DNA from: Methanoregula sp.
GTDB lineage: Archaea; Halobacteriota; Methanomicrobia; Methanomicrobiales; Methanospirillaceae
Reading direction: 5' to 3'
DNA length: 64,000 bases
Assembly: GCF_023227875.1 (NCBI RefSeq)
Contig: NZ_JALOCH010000004.1
Span: 62,001 to 126,000 of the forward strand
Part shown: in pieces, positions 33,183 to 42,537 of the stretch
Layout of the letters: each line of letters starts with the position of its first letter
Position numbering within the stretch: position 1 is the first letter of the stretch
The notes under the pieces: generated by a model
The model's input: only the letters and a program-made list of their open reading frames with translations
What the model was told of the DNA's origin: nothing
Databases searched by the model: none
Position numbers and translations under genes: made by a program

Positions 33183-33763
33183 AAACCGATGGGGGATTAC
33201 TGACACACAGTAACTCCCTGCCATTCATCTCCCTATCCCCGTAATGATTCCGACCACTTGTTGGGCGGTTACCGGGGCCACGATCCGTCGTGACGTCCCG
33301 TCATCCGGCGTATCATTCGATCCCGGGGCCCCGGATCCGAACCCCCCCGGTATTCTTCTCAAGTTCCTACTGCCGTTCCGGCAGCAGTCGCCCATCCAAA
33401 AGGGTCTATATTGACAGTTTTTTGAGCCCGAAATGTCCCCCATATGAGGATAATCAGGCCAATACGAGCATATTGCAAATCCGGTGTGCTATAATTCGCA
33501 AAAAAACGCGACTATCAGAAAACCGAGTTTTCAAATCGGGATCCGATTGGCAAACGGAGCCCTATACGAGGAGATAATTTTGCAGGGCGATTACTCCCTA
33601 GAGGGGAGTATGAGCGGTGAATGCTACAGGTCTAAAGACCTGAAGCAGGAGAAGATCAATATCTTCTTCTGAACGAAGTTCTTCGACTGCATGAGACCCG
33701 TATGGGTCGAGTGTAAATCCGGAACACCCCCGGAAACAGGGGTATCCCACAAGACCCCCTCCC
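33183..33763. other. Gene-free stretch of several hairpins and one repeat copy
   Basis: The stretch holds CTGCCG-TTC-CGGCAG (about 33369-33383), TACTCCC-TAGAG-GGGAGTA (33592-33610), a twin-hairpin copy (33628-33666) and GACCC-GTAT-GGGTC. The T-rich tract after TATTGACAGTTTTTT may terminate the receiver-PAS gene. A plus frame 33484-33672 and a minus frame 33225-33443 look spurious. Confidence 0.4.
33628..33666 (+). repeat. Twin-hairpin repeat, copy 5 (divergent)
   Basis: AGGTC-TAAA-GACCT (33628-33641) followed by linker GAAGCAGGA and GAAGAT-CAAT-ATCTTC (33651-33666). It has the same order and spacing as the other copies, but loop 1 is TAAA and stem 2 is shorter. Confidence 0.6.
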
Positions 33764-34204
33764 TCACAGCAGTGTCTCCAGGATATCCCCTGCATCGCAG
33801 ACCAGCTTGGGGCATATCGTTTTAAAGACGCCCGTCTCCCGGGCTGCCTTGAGCTTCTCGGGATCAGAGAGGTCGTGGCCGAGCAGCTCCGAGCAGTTCA
33901 CCGAGTTGTTCCGCTCCCGGAATTCTTTCACGAACTTCTGCGCCACCTCATACGTCTTCTCCTTGGACGCGAGGTCTTCAATCGACATGCGCCCGTACTT
34001 CATGCCAATAACCATCAGGGCGCCGGAGACCGCCCCGCATGCATTCCCCGTGTGCCCCATCCCGCCGCCAAGGCCGCAGGAAAGTCTGAGGGCAGTCTTC
34101 TCATCGATGCCGAAGTCCTTTGCAAACGCACAACAGACTGCCTGCGAGCAGGACCAGCCGCCCACAAACAGTGCGGCTGCATCCTCACCTTTGGTCGTTG
34201 TCAT
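33764..34204 (-). CDS. C_GCAxxG_C_C family protein
   Basis: The 146-residue protein shows the family's spaced cysteines: GWSCSQAV, LRLSCGLGGG, GNACGAVSGALMVIG, VNCSELLG and ICPKLV. The family probably binds a metal or takes part in redox chemistry and has no proven function. The ATG at 34204 matches the usual N terminus (TKGEDAAALFVGG), and CCTTTTTTTCTC about 28 nt upstream could be a TATA-like element. Earlier in-frame starts at 34258 and 34282 add a non-conserved lead. Confidence 0.85.
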   Translation of the reverse strand: MTTTKGEDAAALFVGGWSCSQAVCCAFAKDFGIDEKTALRLSCGLGGGMGHTGNACGAVSGALMVIGMKYGRMSIEDLASKEKTYEVAQKFVKEFRERNNSVNCSELLGHDLSDPEKLKAARETGVFKTICPKLVCDAGDILETLL

Positions 34205-34330
34205 GAATACCGGTTGTCCCGTGGAGAAAAAAAGGATTGCCGGCCCGTAGTTTTCCATACCTTTTTTTCTCCGGCAGTCCAATGAACGTGCAATATCCAG
34301 CCGCGATTACGCAAGGCTCCAGGTCATATC

Positions 34331-35506
34331 ATGCAGTACCATTTTGCAGACAGGATTGCACGCGCCCCCGCATCATTCCTTGAAGAACTGTTCCGGGTCT
34401 CTTCCGATCCCACGATCATCTCCTTTGCCGGGGGGCTCCCGTCCTCTGCCCTCATCGATACCGAAGGTATTGCCCGGGCAACCCGCGAGGTCATGGAAGA
34501 AGAGCCGCAGGTCGCGCTCCAGTATACGACGACCGACGGGTACCTCCCGCTGCGTGAATTTATCGCGGACCGGTACCGCCACCGCCTTGGTGTCCCGGCA
34601 ACCGCGGACGAGATCCAGATCGTCAACGGTTCTCAGCAGTGCCTCGACCTCTTTGCCAAGCTCTTCCTCAACACCGGCGACCACGTGGGTATGGAACGGC
34701 CCGGCTACCTGGGAGCGATCGAGGCCTTCTCGCTCTACGAACCGGTGATCGACACCGTGCCGCTCGAAGAGGACGGCCCGGACCTGAATGCCTTTGAACG
34801 GCTGGTTAAAAAAACGCAGGTGAAGTTCTTTTACGGCATCCCCAATTCCCAGAACCCCTCAGGGCGGACCTATTCGCAGGAGAAGCGCAAGGCGATCGCG
34901 GAGATCCTTGAGAGCAGCGGTACTGTTTTCTATGAGGACGATGCGTTCGGCGAGCTCTTCTTCGATGCACAGCCGCGGCTCCCGGTAAAACGCCGGGTCC
35001 CCGACCAGGCTGTCATCTCCGGCTCGTTCTCCAAGACCGTGGCACCGGGGATGCGGATCGGCTGGATGTATGCCCCATCGGGGATTCTTGCCAAATTCAA
35101 TGTCGTCAAGCAGGCAGCCGACCTCCACTCCAACTTCCTCTGCCAGAAGATCCTGCACCGGTACCTCACCACCCATGACCTTGACGCAAACATACGGAAG
35201 ATCGTGGCCGCGTACGGCCGGAAATGCCGGCTGATGTGCGAGTTGTTCGACGACCTGATGCCGCAGCTCACCCACACCCGCCCGGAAGGCGGGATGTTCC
35301 TTATGGCAACGCTCCCCGCAGGCCTCTCCTCCCGCAGGGTCTTTGACGAGGGCGTAAAGAACAAGGTTGCAGTGCTGCCGGGCCTCCCGTTCTATGTTGA
35401 CGGGGGAGGTACGGACACGCTCCGGCTGAACTTCTCGTCGGCATCCGATGAGCAGATCGCGGAGGGGATGCAGCGGCTCGCGCGGGTGATCGCATCTCTC
35501 CGATAG
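34331..35506 (+). CDS. PLP-dependent aminotransferase (class I/II, 2-aminoadipate/aromatic type)
   Basis: The 391-residue enzyme has the PLP lysine in GSFSKTVAPGMRIGW, FAGGLPS near the start, and the C-terminal arginine in TLRLNFSS. The fold class includes 2-aminoadipate, aromatic and branched-chain transaminases, so the exact substrate is open. AGGTCAT lies before the ATG. It is monocistronic between the divergent C_GCAxxG gene and the PEGA gene. Confidence 0.92.
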   Translation: MQYHFADRIARAPASFLEELFRVSSDPTIISFAGGLPSSALIDTEGIARATREVMEEEPQVALQYTTTDGYLPLREFIADRYRHRLGVPATADEIQIVNGSQQCLDLFAKLFLNTGDHVGMERPGYLGAIEAFSLYEPVIDTVPLEEDGPDLNAFERLVKKTQVKFFYGIPNSQNPSGRTYSQEKRKAIAEILESSGTVFYEDDAFGELFFDAQPRLPVKRRVPDQAVISGSFSKTVAPGMRIGWMYAPSGILAKFNVVKQAADLHSNFLCQKILHRYLTTHDLDANIRKIVAAYGRKCRLMCELFDDLMPQLTHTRPEGGMFLMATLPAGLSSRRVFDEGVKNKVAVLPGLPFYVDGGGTDTLRLNFSSASDEQIAEGMQRLARVIASLR

Positions 35507-35574
35507 GACCCCGTTTAAACCGGATCGCATAAATAGCGAAATCGCCCGATGTATCTATACAGGAAGAGATACTC

Positions 35575-37143
35575 TTGAGAAAACCTTGTGCACTTCTCAT
35601 CATCCTTGTTCTGTGTGTATTCTGTTCAGCAATTGCTGTCCCGGTTGCCGCTGACGGGGATACCCCTGGAACGAATGTCACCATGGAGCCAACCGTGACC
35701 CTGAAGCCGGTTACGGCACCGACCACGGAAGCAACGACAGTCCCCACTACGGTCAAGACAACGGAGCCAACAACCATACCCACGACAACCGTTACAACCG
35801 TCGTCACAACGGAACCCACCACACGGGTAACGACCGAGCCTACCATTACACTCGTAACGATCCCGGTGACTGAACCCGGCGGGGGTAAGGGGTACATCGA
35901 CACCCACTGCAACGTGGACGGCGCCTCGGTCTATTTCGATGGCAGTTACCAGTGCATGATTGCCCAGGGAATTTGTACCGTTGGAGTCTCCCCAACAGGT
36001 ACACCGGTCAGTTCGATCACTGTTTCAAAATCCGGGTATACCACGTGGTCCGGATCCCCCGCCCACATGCCTTCTGACGGGGAACATGTCGAGGTATACT
36101 CAACGATTAACCCGCTCTCGACACCCCCGACAACCGTACCCCCGGTGCAGACCGGCACGATCTATGCCCAGTCCAGCCCGGCCGGGGCTGCGATCTACCT
36201 GAACGGTAACTTCTACGGGTATTCGCCGGTCACCATCCCGAACCTGGCGCCCGGGTCGTACTCCATGAAGGCCTCCCTGAGCGGGTATACACCCGACACA
36301 CAGGTGCTCTCAGTCTATGCCGGCCAGACCGCCACCTATTACCCGGTGCTCCAGCCATCCCCGCCGGCACCCCGCAGCACCGGCACGGTCAGTGTGAGCT
36401 CAAATCCATCCGGTGCCCTCATCTACGTGGACGGATCTTACCAGGGAAAGACCCCGATGACGGTCACCCTCTACCCGGGAAGCCACATGTTCAGGCTCTC
36501 CCTTGCAGGGTATACGGATTACACCTCGACACTGTACGTGAATGCCAACAGCAACCAGAACCTGAACGCCGATCTGACACCGGCCGTCTACGGCACGGCC
36601 CAGGTCACGTCCCTGCCCGGGGCAAGTGTCTTCATCGACAGCAATTCACAGGGGAAGATCCCGTCATCCGGGACCCTCACGATCCACAACGTGGCAAACG
36701 GAAACCGGCTCTTCAAAGTGACGGCCCCGGGATACAACGACTGGCTCAACACGGTCTACATCCAACCGAATGTCGTCACTCCGATCAATGCCGTCCTAAC
36801 CCAGATTGGCACAAACCCGACACCGGTCCCGGCCACGGGGGGAATCGAGATCGTATCCACTCCCACCGGCGCTGAAATCTATGTCGACAACCTGTTCAAG
36901 GGATATACCCCGTCCACGCTCACAGGCATTGCAGCCGGGGAGCACCAGGTCCTGCTCAAGTATACGGGGTATATCGATTACACGCAGGCTGTCACGGTGA
37001 ACGCCGGGCAGACAACCCCGCTTGCAATCAATATGCAGTCCGCACCAACACCGACACCCGCATCCGCTCCCTCCCTTGCGATCTTCATCGGGGGGATCGT
37101 GATGGCGGCCGGTATCGGTGCTGTGCTCAGGAGGCGATCCTGA
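35575..37143 (+). CDS. Secreted multi-PEGA surface protein with C-terminal anchor
   Basis: The 522-residue protein starts at TTG with a signal peptide (PCALLIILVLCVFCSAIA). A Thr-rich spacer follows (repeats of TEPT and TTVTTVV). Five PEGA-type repeats come next (residues about 100-490), each with the pattern P-x-GA-x-(I/V)Y-(V/L)-(D/N)G and ending with AGQT-like segments. It ends in a hydrophobic helix (LAIFIGGIVMAAGIGAVL) and RRRS. It is likely an envelope protein that stretches from the membrane. TATA-like CGCATAAATA at 35527-35536. The next gene begins 2 nt after the stop. Confidence 0.88.
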   Translation: MRKPCALLIILVLCVFCSAIAVPVAADGDTPGTNVTMEPTVTLKPVTAPTTEATTVPTTVKTTEPTTIPTTTVTTVVTTEPTTRVTTEPTITLVTIPVTEPGGGKGYIDTHCNVDGASVYFDGSYQCMIAQGICTVGVSPTGTPVSSITVSKSGYTTWSGSPAHMPSDGEHVEVYSTINPLSTPPTTVPPVQTGTIYAQSSPAGAAIYLNGNFYGYSPVTIPNLAPGSYSMKASLSGYTPDTQVLSVYAGQTATYYPVLQPSPPAPRSTGTVSVSSNPSGALIYVDGSYQGKTPMTVTLYPGSHMFRLSLAGYTDYTSTLYVNANSNQNLNADLTPAVYGTAQVTSLPGASVFIDSNSQGKIPSSGTLTIHNVANGNRLFKVTAPGYNDWLNTVYIQPNVVTPINAVLTQIGTNPTPVPATGGIEIVSTPTGAEIYVDNLFKGYTPSTLTGIAAGEHQVLLKYTGYIDYTQAVTVNAGQTTPLAINMQSAPTPTPASAPSLAIFIGGIVMAAGIGAVLRRRS

Positions 37144-37144
37144 A

Positions 37145-37822
37145 ATGACATGTTCGTGTTCTCAACCAACAAAACTCTGGACCGCTGCGGTCCTCGTTGT
37201 TATCATCATCGGTGCGCTCACCACATTTGCCTACACCAGTGAACAGAATGCGCTGAAGGGCGCCACCGATATGGGAATGAAGGCCACGGTCGGTGCCATG
37301 GCCACGCAGGTCCACGCGGGCGATCTCGCCGGCCTCCAGCCGGGAGACGAGACCTCGGAAAAGTACCTGGCCGTGGCAAAGAGCCTCCGGAACATGCGGA
37401 GCATGGATGATAACATCCTCAATGCCTACATCCTGAAGGTCTACCCCAACAGGACCGCCATCTTCCTCGTGGACGACCTCTCCCCACTCGACCCGCAGGG
37501 CTCGGCAAAGATCGGCGAGGTATCAACTGCTCCAGACGAGATGGAAATCTTTGCCGCCCTCTCCGGCCCGACCGTCTCGAAACAGCCGTACACCGACAAA
37601 TACGGTTCGTTCATGAGCGCCTACGCCCCCATCGATGACGCAGTGACCGACTCTTCCGGCAATACGGTTGCCATCCTCGGCATCGATGTGTCGGCAGATG
37701 ACTACAACCATTACACATCGCAGGGCGGGCTCATCATCCTGACAGGGCTCGTATCGATGATCCTCGCTGTCGGCGCCATCTTCTTCTTCGGCACCCGCAG
37801 GGAAGAAGAGAAGAGGGAATAA
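37145..37822 (+). CDS. Two-span membrane protein with extracytoplasmic PDC/Cache-like sensor domain
   Basis: The 225-residue protein has an N-terminal span (LWTAAVLVVIIIGALTTFAY) and a C-terminal span (LIILTGLVSMILAVGAIFFF). Between them lies an extracytoplasmic domain with features of PDC/Cache sensors (NAYILKVYPNRTAIFLVDD ... YGSFMSAYAPIDD). No cytoplasmic signalling domain follows. It may be a bare sensor subunit. It lies 2 nt after the PEGA gene with an AGGAGGCGATCC site, so the two are co-translated. Confidence 0.75.
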   Translation: MTCSCSQPTKLWTAAVLVVIIIGALTTFAYTSEQNALKGATDMGMKATVGAMATQVHAGDLAGLQPGDETSEKYLAVAKSLRNMRSMDDNILNAYILKVYPNRTAIFLVDDLSPLDPQGSAKIGEVSTAPDEMEIFAALSGPTVSKQPYTDKYGSFMSAYAPIDDAVTDSSGNTVAILGIDVSADDYNHYTSQGGLIILTGLVSMILAVGAIFFFGTRREEEKRE

Positions 37823-37850
37823 TTTCACGGACGCGGAGAATCTCCCGTAA

Positions 37851-37861
37851 CCTCTTTTTTC
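37851..37861 (+). terminator. Oligo-T terminator after the PDC-like gene
   Basis: CCTCTTTTTTCCC follows the stop by about 30 nt. Confidence 0.5.
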
Positions 37862-37884
37862 CCGCAACACCCACGATCATAGGA

Positions 37885-38538
37885 ATGTCACCAGTCAGAT
37901 TGTTGATGATAGCGGGACTCCTTGTTGCCGCACTTGTGTTCTGTGCGGGGTGTACCCAGTCCGTCCCTGTTGTGATGACCGAATCTGCCACCGGGGCTGG
38001 CACGCCGGGGCCGTCAGTAACAACTGCGGCCGCCCTGTCGCCCGCAGCACCTGCAACGACCGCAGTCCCGACACTCTCCGGGAAGAACGTGCGGCTCGAG
38101 ACCTCGATGGGCAACATCGTCATCACGCTCGATCCAGACATGCCTATCACCGCGGGCAACTTCGAAGCGCTCGTACAGAAGGGCTTCTATGACGGCATCA
38201 CGTTCCACCGCGTCGTGGACGGGTTTATGATCCAGGGCGGGGATCCCACGGGTACCGGCCGCGGCGACCCGGGCTACACGATCCCGGACGAGTTCACCAG
38301 TAAAAACAGGAATAACCGCGGTACGGTCGCGATGGCAAACGCCGGCGCCAACACCGGGGGGTCACAGTTCTTCATCAACCTCGTGGACAACAATTACCTT
38401 GACAGCATGCACCCGGTCTTCGGCACCGTGGTCGAAGGGATGGATGTTGTCGATGCGATCGGAAAAGTGGAGACCTCCGGGTTACCGATGAGCCGCCCGC
38501 TCCAGAACGTGACGATCATCCGTGCCGTGATGGTCTGA
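37885..38538 (+). CDS. Exported cyclophilin-type peptidyl-prolyl isomerase, lipoprotein
   Basis: The 217-residue protein has a hydrophobic leader ending at a lipobox-like FCAGC and then a Thr/Ala-rich spacer. A cyclophilin domain follows with FHRVVDGFMIQGGDP, FTSKNRNNRGTVAMANAGANTGGSQFF (active Arg, Phe, Met, Gln of cyclophilins) and HPVFGTVVEGMDVV. It isomerises Xaa-Pro bonds outside the membrane. A close cytosolic copy lies next door at 38598, suggesting duplication. Confidence 0.93.
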   Translation: MSPVRLLMIAGLLVAALVFCAGCTQSVPVVMTESATGAGTPGPSVTTAAALSPAAPATTAVPTLSGKNVRLETSMGNIVITLDPDMPITAGNFEALVQKGFYDGITFHRVVDGFMIQGGDPTGTGRGDPGYTIPDEFTSKNRNNRGTVAMANAGANTGGSQFFINLVDNNYLDSMHPVFGTVVEGMDVVDAIGKVETSGLPMSRPLQNVTIIRAVMV

Positions 38539-38561
38539 TTTGCTCTTTTTTCCCGCGTATT

Positions 38562-38572
38562 TTCATATAACC
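38562..38572 (+). promoter_or_regulatory. TATA box for the cytosolic cyclophilin gene
   Basis: TTCATATAACC lies about 30 nt before the ATG at 38598, giving a leaderless mRNA distinct from the upstream gene. Confidence 0.5.
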
Positions 38573-38597
38573 GGAACTCCCATAGGTACTATATATT

Positions 38598-39071
38598 ATG
38601 ACATCTCCAGCACCGTCCGGGAAGATCGCCCGGCTTGAGACAAATATGGGTACGATCCGGATCGATCTTGCATCCGATATGCCAATCACGGCCGGCAACT
38701 TCGAAAAGCTCGTTCGCGAGGGCTTCTACAACGGCGTGATCTTCCACCGCATCATCGACGGTTTCATGATCCAGGGTGGAGATCCCAAAGGGACCGGCAT
38801 GGGGGGTCCGGGCTACGCGATCAAGGATGAGTTCCCGCCCGGCAACCGGAACGACCGCGGCACCATCTCCATGGCAAACTCCGGGCCCAACACCGGCGGG
38901 TCGCAGTTTTTCATCAATCTGGTTAACAACAACTTCCTTGATGGCAAGCACCCAGCGTTCGGGAAAGTGATCGAGGGTATGGATATTGTCGATAAGATCG
39001 GGAAGACAAAGACCGGCCATGGTGACCGGCCGCTCAAGGATGTCACTATCGTCAAGGCGACAATAGAGTAA
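38598..39071 (+). CDS. Cytosolic cyclophilin-type peptidyl-prolyl isomerase
   Basis: The 157-residue protein is a compact cyclophilin with FHRIIDGFMIQGGDPKGTG, the active-site FFINLVNN and HPAFGKVIEG. Compared with the neighbouring lipoprotein it has no leader, only MTSPAPSG. It helps fold proteins in the cytoplasm. Tandem arrangement with the exported copy suggests gene duplication, then retargeting. Its own TATA (38562-38572) implies separate expression. Confidence 0.95.
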   Translation: MTSPAPSGKIARLETNMGTIRIDLASDMPITAGNFEKLVREGFYNGVIFHRIIDGFMIQGGDPKGTGMGGPGYAIKDEFPPGNRNDRGTISMANSGPNTGGSQFFINLVNNNFLDGKHPAFGKVIEGMDIVDKIGKTKTGHGDRPLKDVTIVKATIE

Positions 39072-39111
39072 CGTTCAGCAGGGTGCGTCAGTTTTCCTGA
39101 CCACATACCCG

Positions 39112-39127
39112 CACAATTTTCCTTTTT
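39112..39127 (+). terminator. T-rich terminator for the cytosolic cyclophilin gene
   Basis: CAATTTTCCTTTTTTATC lies between the convergent cyclophilin and GTPase genes. Confidence 0.45.
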
Positions 39128-39651
39128 TATCGCCCACGGGATCGTGACGTGAGCGTTGCGGCAAATTCCAGGATAGCATCCATGCACTGCTGCCGGTCCA
39201 CCGCAGAGACCATCCGGACTTCAGATGACCCGAACTGCCCGGAAAACGCATCAGGGTGTGCCCCGGGGGAGTCGCTATGGTTCAGGAAGACGACAAACGG
39301 CACCCCTCCCCCGTGCAGGTAATCGGAGAGGTGCCAGGTGAACTCATCCACCGTTGACGAAACATCGATGAGGAGGACTGCGCCATCCATACCCCGGGCA
39401 ACGATCTCCCGCGCGAACCCGAACCGCTCCTGCCCGGGCGTGCCGTACAGGTGGATCGCGAGCCCATCCTCCCGGATGCGCCCAAAGTCAAGCGCAACGG
39501 TGGTCGTCCCCCCGGCACAGTTGGCCTCGATATGCGTTGCACCCGGGTCGAGCGTCCGGATCATCGTGGTCTTACCGGCCCCGAATGCGCCAAAAATGAC
39601 AATCTTCAGTTTTGTCTCCCCGTTCATTGGCTGAAGATTGAGGAGATTCAT
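39127..39651 (-). CDS. Small Ras-like GTPase (MglA/Srx-like)
   Basis: The 174-residue protein has P-loop GAFGAGKTT, G3 YGTPGQERF and G4-like LNHSD. The standard NKxD is NHSD, so guanine specificity may be relaxed. The overall form is that of archaeal/bacterial GTPases linked to surface or regulatory roles. GGTGA lies 4 nt before the ATG. It follows fusA on the same strand, but a separate promoter region is likely. Confidence 0.85.
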   Translation of the reverse strand: MNLLNLQPMNGETKLKIVIFGAFGAGKTTMIRTLDPGATHIEANCAGGTTTVALDFGRIREDGLAIHLYGTPGQERFGFAREIVARGMDGAVLLIDVSSTVDEFTWHLSDYLHGGGVPFVVFLNHSDSPGAHPDAFSGQFGSSEVRMVSAVDRQQCMDAILEFAATLTSRSRGR

Positions 39652-39732
39652 AGTTCACCGTTTCGGTTACACGGTAAGGGAGGTACAAAAATATATTGAA
39701 AAAGGGACTGGGATAGGGGTATTGGGACGGTC

Positions 39733-41928
39733 TTATACCGCGAGATAGTCGTTCGGGGTGGGCATGACTTCTTTTAAGCCCTTGCGCTTGCGGATGGCAA
39801 CCACGACTTCCTTGACCATGTTGTTGGGCACAAGTTCGAACCCGGAGAACTCGGTGTTCCACATTGCACGGCCTTCGGTTGCAGACCGGATGTCACCGGC
39901 AAACCCGAAGAGCTCGGCCACCGGTGCCTTACCGACAACGGTGATTGTATCGCCCAGACTCTCCATGTCGAAGACCTGACCGCGCCGCCCCTGGATCTGG
40001 GAGGTTGCAGCACCCATCTGGTCCATCGGGACGGTGATCTGGATCTTCTGGACCGGCTCGAGGAGCGAGTCCCCGGCAATCAGCATGCCACCCTTGATGG
40101 CGCCACGGACTGCGGGGATGACCTGTGCGGGGCCACGGTGGATCGCATCCTCGTGGAGCTTGACATCGGTGAGGGTCATCTTGAGGTTCTGGACAGGCTC
40201 ATCTGCGAGCGGACCGCCCGCGAGTGCCTCGTGGATACCCTCGATGACCAGTTCCATGGTCTCATTGAGGTACTGGATACCTTTTGTCCGGTCGATGAGC
40301 ATGCAGGTACCCTTGATGTCCTTGACACTCTTGGCATCGTCCTTGTCCATGCCTGCCGCAACCAGGACATCACGGCGCTCGATCTGCTGCTGGTTCATCG
40401 AGACATCGCCCTTCTTGATCAGGTCGACAATGGCATCGGGCAGGGGCTCGAGGGTAAAGTAGAAGCGGTTGTGACGGTTCGGGGACTTTCCTTCTACATT
40501 TTCCACTTTAGCGGTGACGGTCTCGCGGTACACCACGATCGGTTCGGAGGTGACAATCTCGACACCCTTGTCGCGCTTGATACGGCCGGTGATGATCTCG
40601 AGGTGCAGTTCTCCCATACCGGAGATGAGGTGTTCGCCCGTCTCTTCGTTGATGGTGATGACGAGTGTCGGGTCTTCCTTTGCCACCTGACGGAGCACTT
40701 CAACGAGTTTGGGCAGGTCCTTCATACTCTTTGCTTCTACGGCAACGGTCATGACCGGTTCCGAGTAGTGCTTGAGGGACTCAAACGTATCCATCTCCAT
40801 GAGCGAGGAGATGGTGGAGCCGACAAAGGCATCCTTGAGACCGGTGACTGCAGGGATATTCCCCGCAACGATCTCCTCGACTTCCACACGTTTTGGCCCC
40901 ATGAAGATACCGACCTGCTGGAGACGGTTCTCCTTCTTGGCCGAGCCCATCACATAGAGCACGTCACCCCGCTTGAGGGAGCCTGAGAAGAGACGCCCGG
41001 TGGCGACTTCACCCGCATGGGGGTCGAAAGAGATATCGGTGACCATCATACATACGGGAGCATTCGGGTCGCAGGTGAGCATTCCCTTGCCTTCCTTCGA
41101 GGTCTTGTCACCATGCCAGATGACGTTGACACGCCGGGGCTGGGCAACGAGCGGATCGGGAAGGTGGCGCACGACCATGTCGAGAACCACTTCGTAGAGC
41201 GGGCTGTTCTTTGCGAGGTACTTCATATCGCCTGCACGGCACTTCTCGAACACCTCCTTGAACGAGACGCCACCCTTCTTCATGTAGGGCACCGAAACAG
41301 CCCAGTTGTAGAGCGCGGAACCGAAAGCAACGGTACCCTCGGATGCATCGAGTTTCCAGCCGTTGTTGTAGGACTCCTCGTTCATGCCCTTGATCAACTT
41401 GTTGACCTTGTCAATTACTTTACCGAGCCGGATCTGCATCTCCGTTTCATCGACTTTCAGCTCGTTGACGAGCCGGTCGACCTTGTTGATGAAGAGTACC
41501 GGGCGGACCTGCTCCTTCAATGCCTGCCGGAGCACGGTCTCGGTCTGGGGCATCGTGCCCTCGACTGCATCGACGAGCACGACCGCGCCGTCGACCGCAC
41601 GCATGGCACGAGTGACGTCGCCACCGAAGTCAACGTGACCGGGCGTATCGATCATATTGATTAAGTAATCCTGACCCTCGTACTCGTGCACCATTGAAAC
41701 GTTGGACGCGTCGATGGTGATACCACGGGCCTGCTCTTCCGCATCCGAGTCCATGAAGAGCTGCCTGCCTGCAAGCTCTTCTGATATGATACCGGCACCG
41801 GATAGCAGGTTGTCGGAGAGTGTGGTCTTACCGTGATCGATATGGGCTACAATACCGATGTTCCGAATGTGCTTCGGATCCTTCATGAGCTCAGTTACGC
41901 GCTCAACTGATTTTTTGCCGCGGACCAT
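39733..41928 (-). CDS. fusA: Translation elongation factor EF-2
   Basis: The 731-residue GTPase has GTP motifs AHIDHGKTT, DTPGHVDFGGD and NKVD, and the archaeal EF-2 length. It drives ribosomal translocation; the conserved domain IV histidine that becomes diphthamide is expected near the C terminus. Last gene of the rps12-rps7-fusA operon: GAGGT lies 7 nt upstream of the ATG, 25 bp after rps7. The usual tuf and rps10 genes do not follow. Confidence 0.98.
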   Translation of the reverse strand: MVRGKKSVERVTELMKDPKHIRNIGIVAHIDHGKTTLSDNLLSGAGIISEELAGRQLFMDSDAEEQARGITIDASNVSMVHEYEGQDYLINMIDTPGHVDFGGDVTRAMRAVDGAVVLVDAVEGTMPQTETVLRQALKEQVRPVLFINKVDRLVNELKVDETEMQIRLGKVIDKVNKLIKGMNEESYNNGWKLDASEGTVAFGSALYNWAVSVPYMKKGGVSFKEVFEKCRAGDMKYLAKNSPLYEVVLDMVVRHLPDPLVAQPRRVNVIWHGDKTSKEGKGMLTCDPNAPVCMMVTDISFDPHAGEVATGRLFSGSLKRGDVLYVMGSAKKENRLQQVGIFMGPKRVEVEEIVAGNIPAVTGLKDAFVGSTISSLMEMDTFESLKHYSEPVMTVAVEAKSMKDLPKLVEVLRQVAKEDPTLVITINEETGEHLISGMGELHLEIITGRIKRDKGVEIVTSEPIVVYRETVTAKVENVEGKSPNRHNRFYFTLEPLPDAIVDLIKKGDVSMNQQQIERRDVLVAAGMDKDDAKSVKDIKGTCMLIDRTKGIQYLNETMELVIEGIHEALAGGPLADEPVQNLKMTLTDVKLHEDAIHRGPAQVIPAVRGAIKGGMLIAGDSLLEPVQKIQITVPMDQMGAATSQIQGRRGQVFDMESLGDTITVVGKAPVAELFGFAGDIRSATEGRAMWNTEFSGFELVPNNMVKEVVVAIRKRKGLKEVMPTPNDYLAV

Positions 41929-41953
41929 GAAAATAACCTCAAAAAAGATGTGA

Positions 41954-42532
41954 TTAACGGGCGGACTTCGCGATCCGCTCGCGTTCTTCCTTTTTACCTA
42001 CCGAGTAACACTTCATGTCGCCCTTTGAGGCGGCGATGATTTCATCGGCGAGAACTGCACTGGCGCTCTTCTTGCTGGTGCTGGACCCCTTCAGTGTTGC
42101 TTCGGCGATGAAGTGGATTGCCGTGTCGACCCTGCGCATAGGTGCAGTGTCGACTGATTTCGGAACGTTGATACCACCGTATTTTAAGCGGACGGTCTCT
42201 TCACGGGGACCTGAATTGCCGATTGCTTCGACCAGCACCTCGATCGGGTTGCGCTTGGTCTTCTTGTTGATGATCTCGAATGCTTCCCGCACGATCCGGA
42301 TGGCCAGCTCTTTCTTTCCGGTATTATTCTCGGTCTGCATCAGGCGGTTGATCAACCGCTCGACAATCATCATGTTGCTCTTACCAAATTCCTGGCGCGA
42401 AAACTTGCCGCAGGAGTGGGGGATGATCTGGGAGGTGAGGGTAACGTAGCGTGTGAGGCTGGGGTCGTTGACCTTGACTTCGGAGGCATCCCATTTGTTG
42501 AACAGGAGTTTCTTTCCGGCTGCTTCTGACAT
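41954..42532 (-). CDS. rps7: 30S ribosomal protein S7
   Basis: The 192-residue archaeal S7 organises the 3' major domain of 16S rRNA. Family segments are visible: NPIEVLVEAIGNSGPREETVR and the C-terminal AIHFIAEATLKGSSTSKK. AGGTGATT precedes the ATG at 42532; an in-frame start at 42541 would overlap rps12 more. Second gene of the str operon. Confidence 0.97.
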   Translation of the reverse strand: MSEAAGKKLLFNKWDASEVKVNDPSLTRYVTLTSQIIPHSCGKFSRQEFGKSNMMIVERLINRLMQTENNTGKKELAIRIVREAFEIINKKTKRNPIEVLVEAIGNSGPREETVRLKYGGINVPKSVDTAPMRRVDTAIHFIAEATLKGSSTSKKSASAVLADEIIAASKGDMKCYSVGKKEERERIAKSAR

Positions 42533-42537
42533 CCAAA

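Noticed and set aside
33484..33672. Possible C-terminal remnant of an IS605-type TnpB (LKQE near the end)
   Set aside because: The matching bases are explained better by the twin-hairpin repeat at 33628-33666; no tnpB body is present.
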